64,000 nucleotides of DNA from Pseudovibrio denitrificans JCM 12308 (GCF_001310815.1 NZ_BAZK01000001.1:333503-397502), one strand, 5' to 3'. Positions 26,136 through 33,520 are shown, numbered from the stretch's first letter. The notes: generated by a model not told the origin, from the letters alone. A program made the numbers and translations.

Positions 26136-26319
26136 CAGGGCCATCCTCCAGCTGAGCCTGATGAGCGGCGGCCTCTGCTGCTCTGGCCTGCTGTTCAAAG
26201 TCATGATGCGCCTCCGTTTTGATGAGCTCATCGGTGCGGGCCTGCGTGCGTTTCTGGTCAAGGCGGCTAAACACCGCCTCAGCCAGAGCTTTGAGGATGA
26301 GACGCAGCAACTGGCTCAT
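26098..26319 (-). CDS. Small helical phage protein in the lysis cassette
   Basis: A 73-residue, highly charged helical protein, MSQLLRLILKALAEAVFSRL followed by an acidic/basic coiled region (KTEAHHDFEQQARAAEAAAH). Its start overlaps the stop of the holin by 4 bases and its end overlaps the next small lipoprotein frame. The N-terminal 18 residues are amphipathic rather than transmembrane. An i-spanin-like role is possible but not shown. Confidence 0.5.
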   Translation of the reverse strand: MSQLLRLILKALAEAVFSRLDQKRTQARTDELIKTEAHHDFEQQARAAEAAAHQAQLEDGPDDLPERLRKHGL

Positions 26320-26822
26320 GTGCTGCCCTGCCCGGTTGTCCGCGTGCCGTGCTGTATCTTCTGCAGGGTTTTGGGGCCCACACGTCCGGAGACGAACTCC
26401 GCCAGTTCTGCAGGCTGCAGTTTGAAGTGGCGAATGGCGTCCGGCGCTTTTCTGGCTGCGTAGTCGGCAACTTCAGCCACTAGTTGGGATCTGGAGTGGA
26501 TGCGCATGGAGGCCCGGTTGCCCTCATAGGCATCCGTCAACATCTGGCGCAGTTTGGAAACGACAATGTCTTCCAGAGTTTTGCGGTGACGCTCATCCAG
26601 CGATACGCCCACGTATCGGTGCAGCAAGCGTCCGGCCCATGCCAGAACGGCAGAGACGAGTGCTCCCAACAAAGCAATCAACGTTGGCATGATGGCATCT
26701 GCAAGAGGAGCAAGGTCGATGGTGTAACTGTCTTCAGTTGCGGCCCACACAGCGCTGGTAAAACTGAGAAGCGCAAAGCAAAGGGCGCACAGGCCCATTG
26801 CAAGGGAATAGATCCGCTGCAT
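26316..26822 (-). CDS. Phage holin, LLH-type
   Basis: A 168-residue protein: a signal-like N-terminal helix (LAMGLCALCFALLSFTSAVW), a short acidic loop, a second membrane helix (IMPTLIALLGALVSAVLAWA), then a basic amphipathic cytoplasmic domain (LDERHRKTLEDIVVSKLRQM) ending in GPKTLQKIQHGT. Layout and the APLADAIMPTLIALLGAL segment match the holin superfamily represented by the LLH family. Holins form lesions that let the endolysin reach the wall. The stop overlaps the next start by 4 bases. Confidence 0.7.
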   Translation of the reverse strand: MQRIYSLAMGLCALCFALLSFTSAVWAATEDSYTIDLAPLADAIMPTLIALLGALVSAVLAWAGRLLHRYVGVSLDERHRKTLEDIVVSKLRQMLTDAYEGNRASMRIHSRSQLVAEVADYAARKAPDAIRHFKLQPAELAEFVSGRVGPKTLQKIQHGTRTTGQGST

Positions 26823-26855
26823 CAGAAATGTCCTTTCAGGATTGAAGTTGGATGA

Positions 26856-27322
26856 TCAGGTATTGATCCAGGTGGCGTTGGTGCCGCGCCCATCCACGTG
26901 GACGAAACTGCGGTAAAGGCCGAGGCCTCCGCAAAACACGCCGCGATCGCGCTGGATGCTGAGCCAGTCGAAACAGGCTTGCGGGGTGATGCCCGGACAG
27001 CTCAGATCCAGCGCGCTAAACTTCAGGTGCTGGCTGAGGGAGCTCCGCCAATAGCCGCGTTGTAGACTGCGTTGCGGTAGGCAGAGAGAATGACAACCGG
27101 TCGCCCGAAATGTTCTCTCATTCTATCAGCCATGGTGATGGCGGGGATAACATTGGGCCAGAGCTCCGGAGGCGGATCAGCATTGAGGCCGAATCCACGA
27201 TACCCCGGTGTCTCATGTGCCTTCCCCTTGTTCCGCAGTTCCAGCGGTGAAAAATGAAGCAAGTTGAGCCCTTCGCAGAAGGCGGCAAAGCCCTCCACGC
27301 GCTCAAGTTCAGTGATGTTCAT
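26856..27322 (-). CDS. M15-family peptidase, endolysin-type, apparent frameshift
   Basis: With one base restored, a 155-residue D-Ala-D-Ala-type peptidase. The first frame ends after SAYRNAVYNAAIGGAPSAST; adding one C at about 27031-27034 gives SAQHLKFSALDLSCPG (the zinc-binding HxxxxxxxxD of M15), then GVFCGGLGLYRSFVHVDGRG (the last Zn ligand in VHVD) and stop at 26856. Such enzymes cleave peptidoglycan cross-links or stem peptides. It is the first gene of the lysis-type cassette, with GGAG 8 bases upstream, and starts only about 10 bases after the T run of a strong terminator. Without the shift it would be truncated and lose the zinc site. Confidence 0.8.
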
Positions 27323-27332
27323 GGGGACTACT

Positions 27333-27360
27333 CCAATAAAAAACCCGCCTATGAGGCGGG
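27333..27360 (-). terminator. Strong terminator immediately upstream of the lysis cassette
   Basis: On the minus strand CCCGCCT and AGGCGGG pair around CAT, followed by TTTTTTATTGG, which leads into the ribosome-binding site and ATG of the M15 gene. Transcripts from the early operon would stop here unless antiterminated, so the cassette would be silent in the absence of an antiterminator or an internal promoter. Confidence 0.8.
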
Positions 27361-27475
27361 TGGATTAGTTGCGGATGACGCAACCAGGAGCTGAATAAAC
27401 CTGCAAAATGCAGTATATTATTTTGTGTGGTGAAGGGGATGGATGCCCCATCCCCACCACAAGGAGAAAAGCGAA

Positions 27476-27556
27476 ATGAAGTTACAGCTTCTAGCAATTC
27501 TCCTTCAGATTATCGTGGGCTTGATGCTCCTAGTGAACATCATACACCATTGGTAA
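27476..27556 (+). CDS. 26-residue single-helix membrane peptide
   Basis: MKLQLLAILLQIIVGLMLLV then NIIHHW and TAA: one hydrophobic helix with a positively charged start. A perfect AAGGAG lies 9 bases upstream. Just before it, a long hairpin (27425-27461: TGTGGT GAA GGGGATGG / CCATCCCC ACCACA) forms in the 5' leader. Size, composition and structured leader resemble type I toxins or tiny phage-regulatory peptides. Not provable without experiment. Confidence 0.55.
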   Translation: MKLQLLAILLQIIVGLMLLVNIIHHW

Positions 27557-27621
27557 CCTGAAGCCGGTAGGCCCTCTCTGACACAGAGGGTCTACTTGGC
27601 TTACAATATAGGAGCACAATC

Positions 27622-27714
27622 ATGTCAACGCAAGATAAACTGGCAATCGCCTCAATCGGGCTTTCCATCGTGATCCTAGTTCTGATCGGCATCAACTTCG
27701 GCTGGTTCTCGTAA
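27622..27714 (+). CDS. 30-residue single-helix membrane peptide
   Basis: MSTQDKLAIASIGLSIVILV followed by LIGINFGWFS and TAA, preceded by ATAGGAGCAC as ribosome-binding site. One membrane helix. A hairpin CCCTCT-CTGACAC-AGAGGG at 27572-27590 separates it from the 26-residue peptide and could terminate or stabilise RNA. The two tiny genes form a plus-strand island between the early operon and the lysis cassette. Confidence 0.5.
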   Translation: MSTQDKLAIASIGLSIVILVLIGINFGWFS

Positions 27715-27755
27715 ATCCTTGATCTGAGAACTACAGTGAACTTGTAAAGCCAATG

Positions 27756-28007
27756 CTATGCCGCCTTGGCCCTGCCTTCGACCTCAGTTATTAGACCGCC
27801 ACCTTTGGAGTAGGTGTGCGCCACGCTTTCAGCGATGAACTCCAGCCCATCGACGCCCGGTCGCACACCGGCATAGGAGAACGGTTGTCCGGCCAGAAAT
27901 TCTGGTCTGCCTTCAATTGTGACAGCTGAGGTCACCTCAGCTCGTTTGCAAAGTGCTGCAAAACTGGATGGGATTGTGGTGCGTTCATAGCGCGCCTCCC
28001 GCCGCAA
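27756..28007 (-). pseudogene. C-terminal remnant of a phage late control protein D (tail gpD)
   Basis: An 83-codon frame with only a weak TTG start and no ribosome-binding site. Its sequence VTIEGRPEFLAGQPFSYAGV then RPGVDGLEFIAESVAHTYSK and GGGLITEVEGRA fits the C-terminal end of gpD-type baseplate proteins (GRP-L..QP...GFRPGVDG.W.I..V.HT-.....T.IE). The roughly 250 residues before it are missing. Upstream frames belong to the replication gene, whose last codons overlap. It shows that tail genes once stood here and were deleted, leaving this scrap. It is unlikely to be expressed as a functional protein. Confidence 0.7.
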
Positions 28008-28881
28008 ACTCTGCGCTCAACTCATCAATTGCAGCATTGCATCGCTCTCGAGAAGCATCTCGCTCTTTCACGCGTTTAGCAGCGGCTTGTGCACCAAAAT
28101 TCTTGTAGTTTGGATTGATTTGCGAGAGTTCCTTGCGGGATTTCATCGCGGAAACAATAGCTTTTGTGAAGTAGTTCAAGCTGTTCGGCAGCGAAGGCGC
28201 CCGCTCCAACACAATTGCAAGCGCCGGTTTCACGTCTTGGTCAAGATCACAACCGACCGTGAACCAACCCATAATCGGGTTTATGCCACCAGCCATCCGG
28301 CCCACATCCAACCCCGGCTTCAGCCGTGCCAGTGTGCTCACGACCTCGTTTGCATAGCGTTTAAATGAACCATCCGCATGCGGTTTCGCTGGAGTGGGCA
28401 CATCAGATTTCTCCCCATTCACCCTACTCGCAGCCGCTTCTTCATCATCAATCGTTATATTTAATTCGTTATAATAGGTGTCCGCCTGAGCGGACAGGGT
28501 CTGTCCGTTTTTGAAGCAGTTTATTTCAAGGCGCGCGGCCTCTTCTTCGAGGTCTGGTTCAAGCAAATCACCCTGATTGTCTTCCGGTAAATCTTTATGG
28601 ATAACACGGTAAGTGAAGGAGCAGTCACCACCGTTCTTGCGTTTGCCGCCAGACCGCTCCAGCCAGCCTGCTTTCATCAACTTATGAATGGCGCGATGCA
28701 CAGTTGTTCGGCCAACACGCAGCAGCTCTGCAATCTGCACCATTGATCGACAACAGACCCCAAATCTATTGGTAGAGCTGCAAAGCACACCCATCACTTC
28801 TTTATCTCGAGGAGACAGCTCGGGATCGCCGTAGATACCTATGGGCACATACGACCATTTACGTTTATCAGCTGTAGTCAT
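27985..28881 (-). CDS. Phage replication-type protein with N-terminal winged-helix domain
   Basis: A 298-residue protein. Residues 20-85 form a helix-turn-helix (LSPRDKEVMGVLCSSTNRFG, then MVQIAELLRVGRTTVHRAIH and LMKAGWLERSGGKR), as in N-terminal domains of phage replication-initiation (O/DnaD-type) proteins. The linker (100-170) is acidic, and a conserved C-terminal portion starts KRYANEVVSTLARLKPGLD with LNYFTKAIVSAMKSRK, typical of phage replisome organisers. It would bind an origin within or near itself. The start overlaps the stop of the upstream short relative (ATGA). No ATPase is encoded nearby. Confidence 0.7.
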   Translation of the reverse strand: MTTADKRKWSYVPIGIYGDPELSPRDKEVMGVLCSSTNRFGVCCRSMVQIAELLRVGRTTVHRAIHKLMKAGWLERSGGKRKNGGDCSFTYRVIHKDLPEDNQGDLLEPDLEEEAARLEINCFKNGQTLSAQADTYYNELNITIDDEEAAASRVNGEKSDVPTPAKPHADGSFKRYANEVVSTLARLKPGLDVGRMAGGINPIMGWFTVGCDLDQDVKPALAIVLERAPSLPNSLNYFTKAIVSAMKSRKELSQINPNYKNFGAQAAAKRVKERDASRERCNAAIDELSAEFAAGGAL

Positions 28882-29155
28882 TTCCCACTCCTCTCAACTA
28901 CACGGTAGGAAAAAGCACATTGCGCTCCATCACGTGTTGTGCCGCCAAATCGTTTTAACCAACCCGTCTTCATCAGCCGCTTGATTGAACGACTTATTGT
29001 AGTGCGCGACACTCCCAGCAACGCTGCTACCTCCCGAGTGGGCTGTCACAAACACCCTCTTTATCGGCAAGGGAACACAGCAGGCCCAGAACCTCTCGAT
29101 CTCGTGGTGACAGGCTGCTGTCTGACTGAATTTCTAATTTTGGGGTTGAGTTCAT
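28878..29155 (-). CDS. Short winged-helix protein, paralogue of the next gene, apparent frameshift
   Basis: Minus-strand frame from 29155: MNSTPKLEIQSDSSLSPRDR, then EVLGLLCSLADKEGVCDS before a premature TAG. One C added at about 29039-29044 continues TREVAALLGVSRTTISRSIK, LMKTGWLKRFGGTTRDG and AFSYRVVERSGK, stopping at 28878. The 92-residue product matches the first 90 residues of the replication-type protein downstream (LSPRDKEV, LLRVGRTTVHRAIHKLMKAG, CSFTYRV). It is therefore a tandem copy of the DNA-binding domain alone, possibly a competitor or autoregulator. Its stop overlaps the next start by 4 bases. Confidence 0.7.
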
Positions 29156-29264
29156 CTATCCGCTCCCTCGTCTTTAAAAGAAGGATGGTTGAAGTTGATC
29201 AGTGATCTGCGATTTAGAAGGCTCAGGCGCTAAGACTGCTCACGCTGAACCGAGTTGACACAAA

Positions 29265-29393
29265 CTATGGTGGCGGATCGCTCATAGAAACTCGGCGCTC
29301 TCGAACTCTCCAATCAGGACAATCCTGCGCCCTGCAAGGATGATCTAAAATCTTGTTTTTGGGCGTTTTGTTAAGAGCAATGTTGAGGGTCAT
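29265..29393 (-). CDS. 42-residue early-operon protein
   Basis: MTLNIALNKTPKNKILDHPC followed by RAQDCPDWRVRERR and a TAG stop. The start overlaps the stop of the HD-domain gene by 4 bases (ATGA), the same coupling as the rest of this operon, which is the main support. CxxxxC with a basic patch hints at a metal or nucleic-acid contact. No family recognised. Confidence 0.55.
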   Translation of the reverse strand: MTLNIALNKTPKNKILDHPCRAQDCPDWRVRERRVSMSDPPP

Positions 29394-30181
29394 GCAGCAT
29401 GCCTCCGTTTACCCGCATAAAAAACGCCTGCAGCGGAGTTTGCATCCCAACGCCTTTCTGGCGCTCCGAACTCACATCCCTCCTCTGCAAGGAACAGCAG
29501 CATGTAGAGTTCGCTTAGTCTTCGTGCTTCCGACGCGTTTGTCTCGCTCCTCAGCAATCTTGTCTCAATCTCACCGAGAAATTGCCGGTGAGATAAGTTA
29601 CCGTCATTTAAAAGCTTTTTCTGATAAACAGGGTTTGCATAGAGCCGTTCCAGGAACTCTGCAGCAGCAAGTTCTTCCCCCCAAGGCTCAATAGGAATAT
29701 CGAGCTCACTTTCATCCCGAGGGCGGTGTCCATGCAAAAGCTGGCACTGTTCGTTGAGAAGCAGTTCTTTATCTACCTCTTTCACGCGCTTCAGATCGTC
29801 AAGCGAAGCAACGCGGCTAATTCCTGCAGCTTTGCGAATGGCGTAATCATGAGAGACCTTCAACGTTTCCAGCCAAACCTCCAACTGGTCCTCATCAATC
29901 AGAGAGTTCAGCGCTTTCTTTACCGGTGTAAGAATATCGCCGATATACGCCTCATGAGCATCATGGAGCAAAGCCAGCAAACGCAGCTCTGGATGATCCC
30001 CTTCACACACGTGGTCGTGTGCCAGACAGCAATGCTGAGCAACCGAATACGGCATCCGTGTATGCCCATTGAAACGAGGGATGCGGGCCAGAACCTCAGC
30101 AACCTCCCAGAAACTTACAGCGCGAGCTTGAGGGTTAAGAAGATCCCATTTTCGACCATAGCGGGTAGTAATCGTTGTCAT
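29390..30181 (-). CDS. HD-domain phosphohydrolase (YfbR-like)
   Basis: A 263-residue cytosolic protein. The metal site is visible in SVAQHCCLAHDHV (first His), LLALLHDAHEAYIGD (the His-Asp doublet, with Glu) and ASLDDLKRVKEVD (a distal Asp). Overall layout matches YfbR/HDDC2-type 5'-deoxynucleotidases and phage HD hydrolases that change nucleotide pools. C-terminal residues 180-263 are helical and ill-conserved. It overlaps the Rha gene upstream and a tiny gene downstream by 4 bases each. It may support phage DNA synthesis or act in defence by depleting dNTPs; the sequence does not decide. Confidence 0.75.
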   Translation of the reverse strand: MTTITTRYGRKWDLLNPQARAVSFWEVAEVLARIPRFNGHTRMPYSVAQHCCLAHDHVCEGDHPELRLLALLHDAHEAYIGDILTPVKKALNSLIDEDQLEVWLETLKVSHDYAIRKAAGISRVASLDDLKRVKEVDKELLLNEQCQLLHGHRPRDESELDIPIEPWGEELAAAEFLERLYANPVYQKKLLNDGNLSHRQFLGEIETRLLRSETNASEARRLSELYMLLFLAEEGCEFGAPERRWDANSAAGVFYAGKRRHAA

Positions 30182-30945
30182 GCCGCTTCTCCTCGGTCTG
30201 CGACATCAATCAGCTGCATCAGGTCTGCGAAGGTGGAGATGTAGTAGAGAGGTTGGGTTTCTCGCGGATTGTTAGGGCTGACTTGGTTTTTGCCGAAGGA
30301 CAGGCCCTTTTCTGTCAGCAGTTTGAAGCGCTTTTCCTTGCCGCTGGTGGAGGTGCGGGTGCGCTCCTCCAAGATACCAAGGTCCAGCAGCACCTTGTTG
30401 ACGGCGCGGGCGGAGCGGTTTTCTCCGATTTCCTTCAGCAGAGTTGTGAGCGCCAGACAGGTCTTCTCATCAACATAGTCAGGCAACATGTTGGTTGAGC
30501 AGCCATGGTTGTTGGCGACGGTTTCAATCATCTTGAGCTTTGAACTGTCAGACATGGCAAGCGCCCGTCCCGCTGCTTCTGCAACAGCCATTTCCATTTC
30601 AATAGCGATGACTTGCGGAGGCCGATCATAGTTGCTGGAAGCACGCCGATCCCGATACTCCAGAAACGCTTCAACAAGCTTACGTTGCCCTTCTTTTGAT
30701 TTCCGGCCACCAATGAATGGCATTGCAATCAACGCTGCTTTTTCTGACAGCTGATACATCGGCTGTTCTTTGTTCTGAGCGTTGAGGTAGGAGGACGACG
30801 CAAATTCCCGGAGTCCTAATGTCCCCTCATTAATCAATCCCCGCACGCTTCTGAGCACTTCGTCATGCCGCCGACCAAACACTTCCGCAATCACCAGAGT
30901 GTCTGTAACAGGCTTACCATTTTCAATTTTGATCAGATGTTGCAT
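30178..30945 (-). CDS. Rha-family phage regulatory protein (antirepressor-like)
   Basis: A 255-residue protein beginning MQHLIKIENGKPVTDTLVIA followed by EVFGRRHDEVLRSVRGL, the signature of the Rha/pRha N-terminal DNA-binding domain (xxxSxxVAxxFGKxHxxVLRxI), with AFSSSYLNAQNKEQPMYQLS and GRKSKEGQRKLVEAFLEY. The C-terminal part (about 150-255) is a regulator domain of unknown detail (MLPDYVDEKTCLALTTLLKE). Phage Rha proteins oppose lysogeny in P22-like phages. It overlaps the Icd-position gene by 13 bases, and the leader is a C4-type candidate. An ATG further upstream is not supported by a ribosome-binding site. Confidence 0.82.
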   Translation of the reverse strand: MQHLIKIENGKPVTDTLVIAEVFGRRHDEVLRSVRGLINEGTLGLREFASSSYLNAQNKEQPMYQLSEKAALIAMPFIGGRKSKEGQRKLVEAFLEYRDRRASSNYDRPPQVIAIEMEMAVAEAAGRALAMSDSSKLKMIETVANNHGCSTNMLPDYVDEKTCLALTTLLKEIGENRSARAVNKVLLDLGILEERTRTSTSGKEKRFKLLTEKGLSFGKNQVSPNNPRETQPLYYISTFADLMQLIDVADRGEAA

Positions 30946-31214
30946 TCCGAAACTCCTTGGGTTGGTAAAAGCGTGCGGGTGGAGTGCCACGCGGATTGGG
31001 TGTGGGTGAAAATCTCTTTGTGGTGGGTGAGAAGAAGGGATTGCAGGGTCACAATGGACTGCACCGCCTCGCACTGATGGGGAGGCAGGTTGTTGCCGAG
31101 CGCGTTCATGGCGTGCAAAAGCGCGCCGAACTGGGCCACAGCTAAATCAATATGTTCAAGGGAATTCCGTAGGTCTCGGCACGCACGTGTCGTGTCATCT
31201 GCCAGCACTGCCAT
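30933..31214 (-). CDS. Icd-position small helical protein upstream of rha
   Basis: A 93-residue protein starting MAVLADDTTRACRDLRNSL, with AAAGGAGATTAGCC as ribosome-binding site. It is helical (EHIDLAVAQFGALLHAMNAL), ends in a basic/aromatic tail and overlaps rha by 13 bases. Its ribosome-binding site is complementary to an upstream leader block, as in P1 icd. The frame extends far upstream (in-frame EIGTSGSQIHSD), the translated trace of the conserved leader that is often misread as an Ash/Icd-like protein. Function by position only. Confidence 0.6.
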   Translation of the reverse strand: MAVLADDTTRACRDLRNSLEHIDLAVAQFGALLHAMNALGNNLPPHQCEAVQSIVTLQSLLLTHHKEIFTHTQSAWHSTRTLLPTQGVSECNI

Positions 31215-31222
31215 GGCTAATC

Positions 31223-31440
31223 TCCTTTGGTCAGAATGTATCTGACTGCCGGAGGTACCAATCTCTGGCGGCCAGACGAGCAGGATTGGTACTACCGTCC
31301 CAAAGGAAAACGGCGCGCGTGAGCGCTCCCGCCCGCCTAGCCATAAAAGCAAAACGCCGCTGGCATAGACATGCCGCGGCGCGAAGCGTGCGCCTTTGGA
31401 TCTGGAAGGGGTACCAATCCCCGCACGCCTTTGTGTGACG
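31223..31440 (-). ncRNA. Candidate C4-type antisense RNA leader, copy 2
   Basis: Plus-strand blocks: b2 TCCTTTGG (31223-31230, the ribosome-binding site of the small gene), a2 GGTACCAATC (31254-31263), a' GATTGGTAC (31284-31292), b' CCAAAGGA (31300-31307), b1 CCTTTGGA (31393-31400), a1 GGTACCAATC (31410-31419). The a and b blocks are complementary to a' and b'. Order and distances match copy 1 to within about five bases. This is the known a1/b1...a'/b'...a2/b2 design of the P1/P7 C4 RNA, which masks translation of the downstream icd-ant pair. Block sequences differ between the two copies, so each would act only on its own operon. Confidence 0.75.
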
Positions 31441-31470
31441 CGCTCACTAGCAAACCACCAGCTGAGCGGA

Positions 31471-31499
31471 ATCATGGCCTGATTTGTACCTGTTGTCAA
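31471..31499 (-). promoter_or_regulatory. Sigma70-like promoter for the rha operon
   Basis: On the minus strand TTGACA, a 17-base spacer and CATGAT (4 of 6 to TATAAT) lie about 50 bases before the first a block, in the right place to transcribe the C4-type leader and the rha operon. Confidence 0.55.
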
Positions 31500-31577
31500 C
31501 GCAGCTGGAATCGCGGATAGGTTATTTGACGCCATGTAAGGACAACCATGAAGAGCGGTCAGAGGAGAGATCAAAGA

Positions 31578-33094
31578 ATGACCAACGCTGACGCCATGAA
31601 AGAATACATCTTCAGCGATCCCCAAAAATGGAACACATGGCTGTCCAAACAAGTTGATGCGGACTTGACGTTTGAGGTAACCTTTTCGGATCCATCTTTC
31701 ACGGGAGACGCAATAAAGGATGTCTTTTTGGCATCCTCCAAACTCGTCGGAAGCTTGCTTGATGTTAACAGCATCCAGAAAACCAATTTTTTCAATAGCA
31801 GATTGGATAACGCTGCATTTCAAGTTGCAGCACTTTCTGATGTGGGGTTCGAAAGTTGCGTCTTGTTTGGAGCAACATTCCACGGAAGCAAACTTCATCG
31901 CTGTAACTTCGACTTCACGCAGTTGGACGATGCGACATTCGAGCGAAATCAGATACACAACTCGAGGTTCGTTGGCGCGAAGGGAGAGAAGGTCAAATTT
32001 CTTGGTGTTTCGGTAAAAGACACTCAGCTGCGCCGGAGCAATCTTCGCAGTTCGAGTTGGAGCAAAGCAACCCTTCGCAATGCAAACTTCCACGACGGTG
32101 GTTTGATCGAAGCAAATTTTACCGAGTGCAAGTTTATCGGTTGCAAATTTAACGGCGTTCGGTTTGGCAATGCTACTCTGTCTAATTGCGAATTTGTTGC
32201 AGGCAGCTTCATTAGGGCAAACTTTAAGAATGCCCGTCTTGCCGACATAGAGTTTGCAAATGTAAATCTCCTGAAAGCCAACTTTCGCGACGCGGAGCTG
32301 CAAAACGTCATTTTCGTTGATTGCGACCTGACAGGTGTCGATTTTACAGGGACGAGTATCTATAGCGCTGATCAGCTGAAAGGTTGTACTACCGATAGAA
32401 CTACAATATTTGCAACCGACCCAAATGAGAATGAGGTCACTCGCGAGGTAAAAGCGGCCAAAACAGAACATCACTTGGCTCCGCCACCCTCACGCTTCCA
32501 CCCATTGAATTTTCTGTAGGAGAACTCACAACGGGTTCTCAACTTAGAAATCGGCAAACGATACATACAGTAACCCCGATTTCTTTTGAGCGAGCAGATG
32601 GTTCCCATGAAGCAATAGTTCTTGAAAGCCTTGCGATCGCTATGTGGGGAAAGGAGAACAGGCTTGGTTTCTTGTTTGACCAAATCCAAGCTGAACTGCA
32701 TCAGCAGGAAGATCGAAGCGCTTACCTTGAGGGACAATCTTGGCTTGAGAGGCTGATGGATTACGAACTGGCTGACGTCAATCGAGACGCTAGATATGCA
32801 GCCGTCAAAGCCGCAATTGATGAACGCTATGCAATCCCTTACTTCGGTAGCCTCAAATCCCTGACAGAGCAGTCGCTTTCCAGTTTCATGGGGTTTGTGA
32901 CTTTTGCTCAAGAAACGGGGACTGAAGCCGTTGTTACAGGAGCTCTTGTCTACGGGTGCTCCGTTATCATCATCAGAGCAGCACCTGTCATTGGGGATGC
33001 TGCCGGTGACAACAGTCGCAAAGTCATGAATGCCCTTGGCAATCGCATAGTCACGATGATTGAAGCCAAAGACAAAGAGCTGGAAGACAGCTAG
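31578..33094 (+). CDS. Pentapeptide-repeat protein with a C-terminal helical domain, apparent frameshift
   Basis: The first frame (to 32519) has a right-handed pentapeptide-repeat helix from about residue 40 to 265 (A/N-x-L/F-x-x pattern, e.g. FKNARLADIEFANVNLLKAN) and ends in an ill-composed tail. An open frame of normal composition begins right there but has no start codon until MWGKENRLGF at 32642. Adding one C to CCACCC at 32488-32490 joins them, giving APPPLTLPPIEFSVGELTTG and a 505-residue protein. The C-terminal 200 residues are helical and end with a hydrophobic hairpin (GALVYGCSVIIIRAAPVIGD). Start at MTNADAMKEY, with AGGAG upstream. The next gene starts one base after its stop, so the two are coupled. 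Candidate effector; target unknown. Confidence 0.7.
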
Positions 33095-33520
33095 ATGACT
33101 ATCTTGCCCCCTGCTCCACCGAGACCTTTCCTCTCCTACCTGCCAGGACAGCTGCGTGGGTTTGGGTTTGTTTTTGCGGGTAATTTGTGGAGCCTGGGCG
33201 TCTATCTGATTTATCAGGGTAGCGCGTTGCGGGACTGGTTTCTGGCTGGGTTTCTCTGGATTATTGGGGCGGTTATCGTTTACTGGCTGGCAACACGGAT
33301 TGATCCCGTTTTCAGCCCGCTCAAAGCCCTGCTGGTCACCCTGTTCTTTCAGGTACAGATGTTCGCCTCCATCGCCCTCATCCGCGTTAGTGTGGCGGAT
33401 TTCGAGATCGAAGCCATCAACCAGCTGACCATCACCCAAATGGTTTTGGCGGTCTACATCCTCATGGTGCCCATAACCCTCCTCTCCGCTTTCATAAGCT
33501 GGGTGAGGCAGAGCAACTGA
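33095..33520 (+). CDS. Four-helix membrane protein coupled to the pentapeptide gene
   Basis: A 141-residue protein with four membrane segments at about 22-40, 47-67, 76-98 and 114-134, preceded by a proline-rich N-terminus (LPPAPPRPFLSYLPG). It starts directly after the stop codon of the pentapeptide-repeat gene (TAGATG), so the two are expressed together and likely form one unit, perhaps with the membrane protein as immunity or anchor. No family recognised. Confidence 0.65.
   Translation: MTILPPAPPRPFLSYLPGQLRGFGFVFAGNLWSLGVYLIYQGSALRDWFLAGFLWIIGAVIVYWLATRIDPVFSPLKALLVTLFFQVQMFASIALIRVSVADFEIEAINQLTITQMVLAVYILMVPITLLSAFISWVRQSN

Noticed and set aside
25890..26261. Minus-strand 123-residue arginine-rich frame over the lipoprotein region
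   Set aside because: Its second half has an arginine/proline-rich composition typical of a wrong frame; only its middle (lipobox part) was used for the reconstructed lipoprotein.
31187..31438. Plus-strand 83-residue frame in the Rha leader
   Set aside because: Same reason as above; arginine-rich shadow of the leader.
30933..32474. Very long minus-strand frame upstream of the Icd-position gene
   Set aside because: It is antisense to the pentapeptide gene and cysteine-rich. The periodic pentapeptide codons keep the antisense frame open. Only the last 93 codons are coding.
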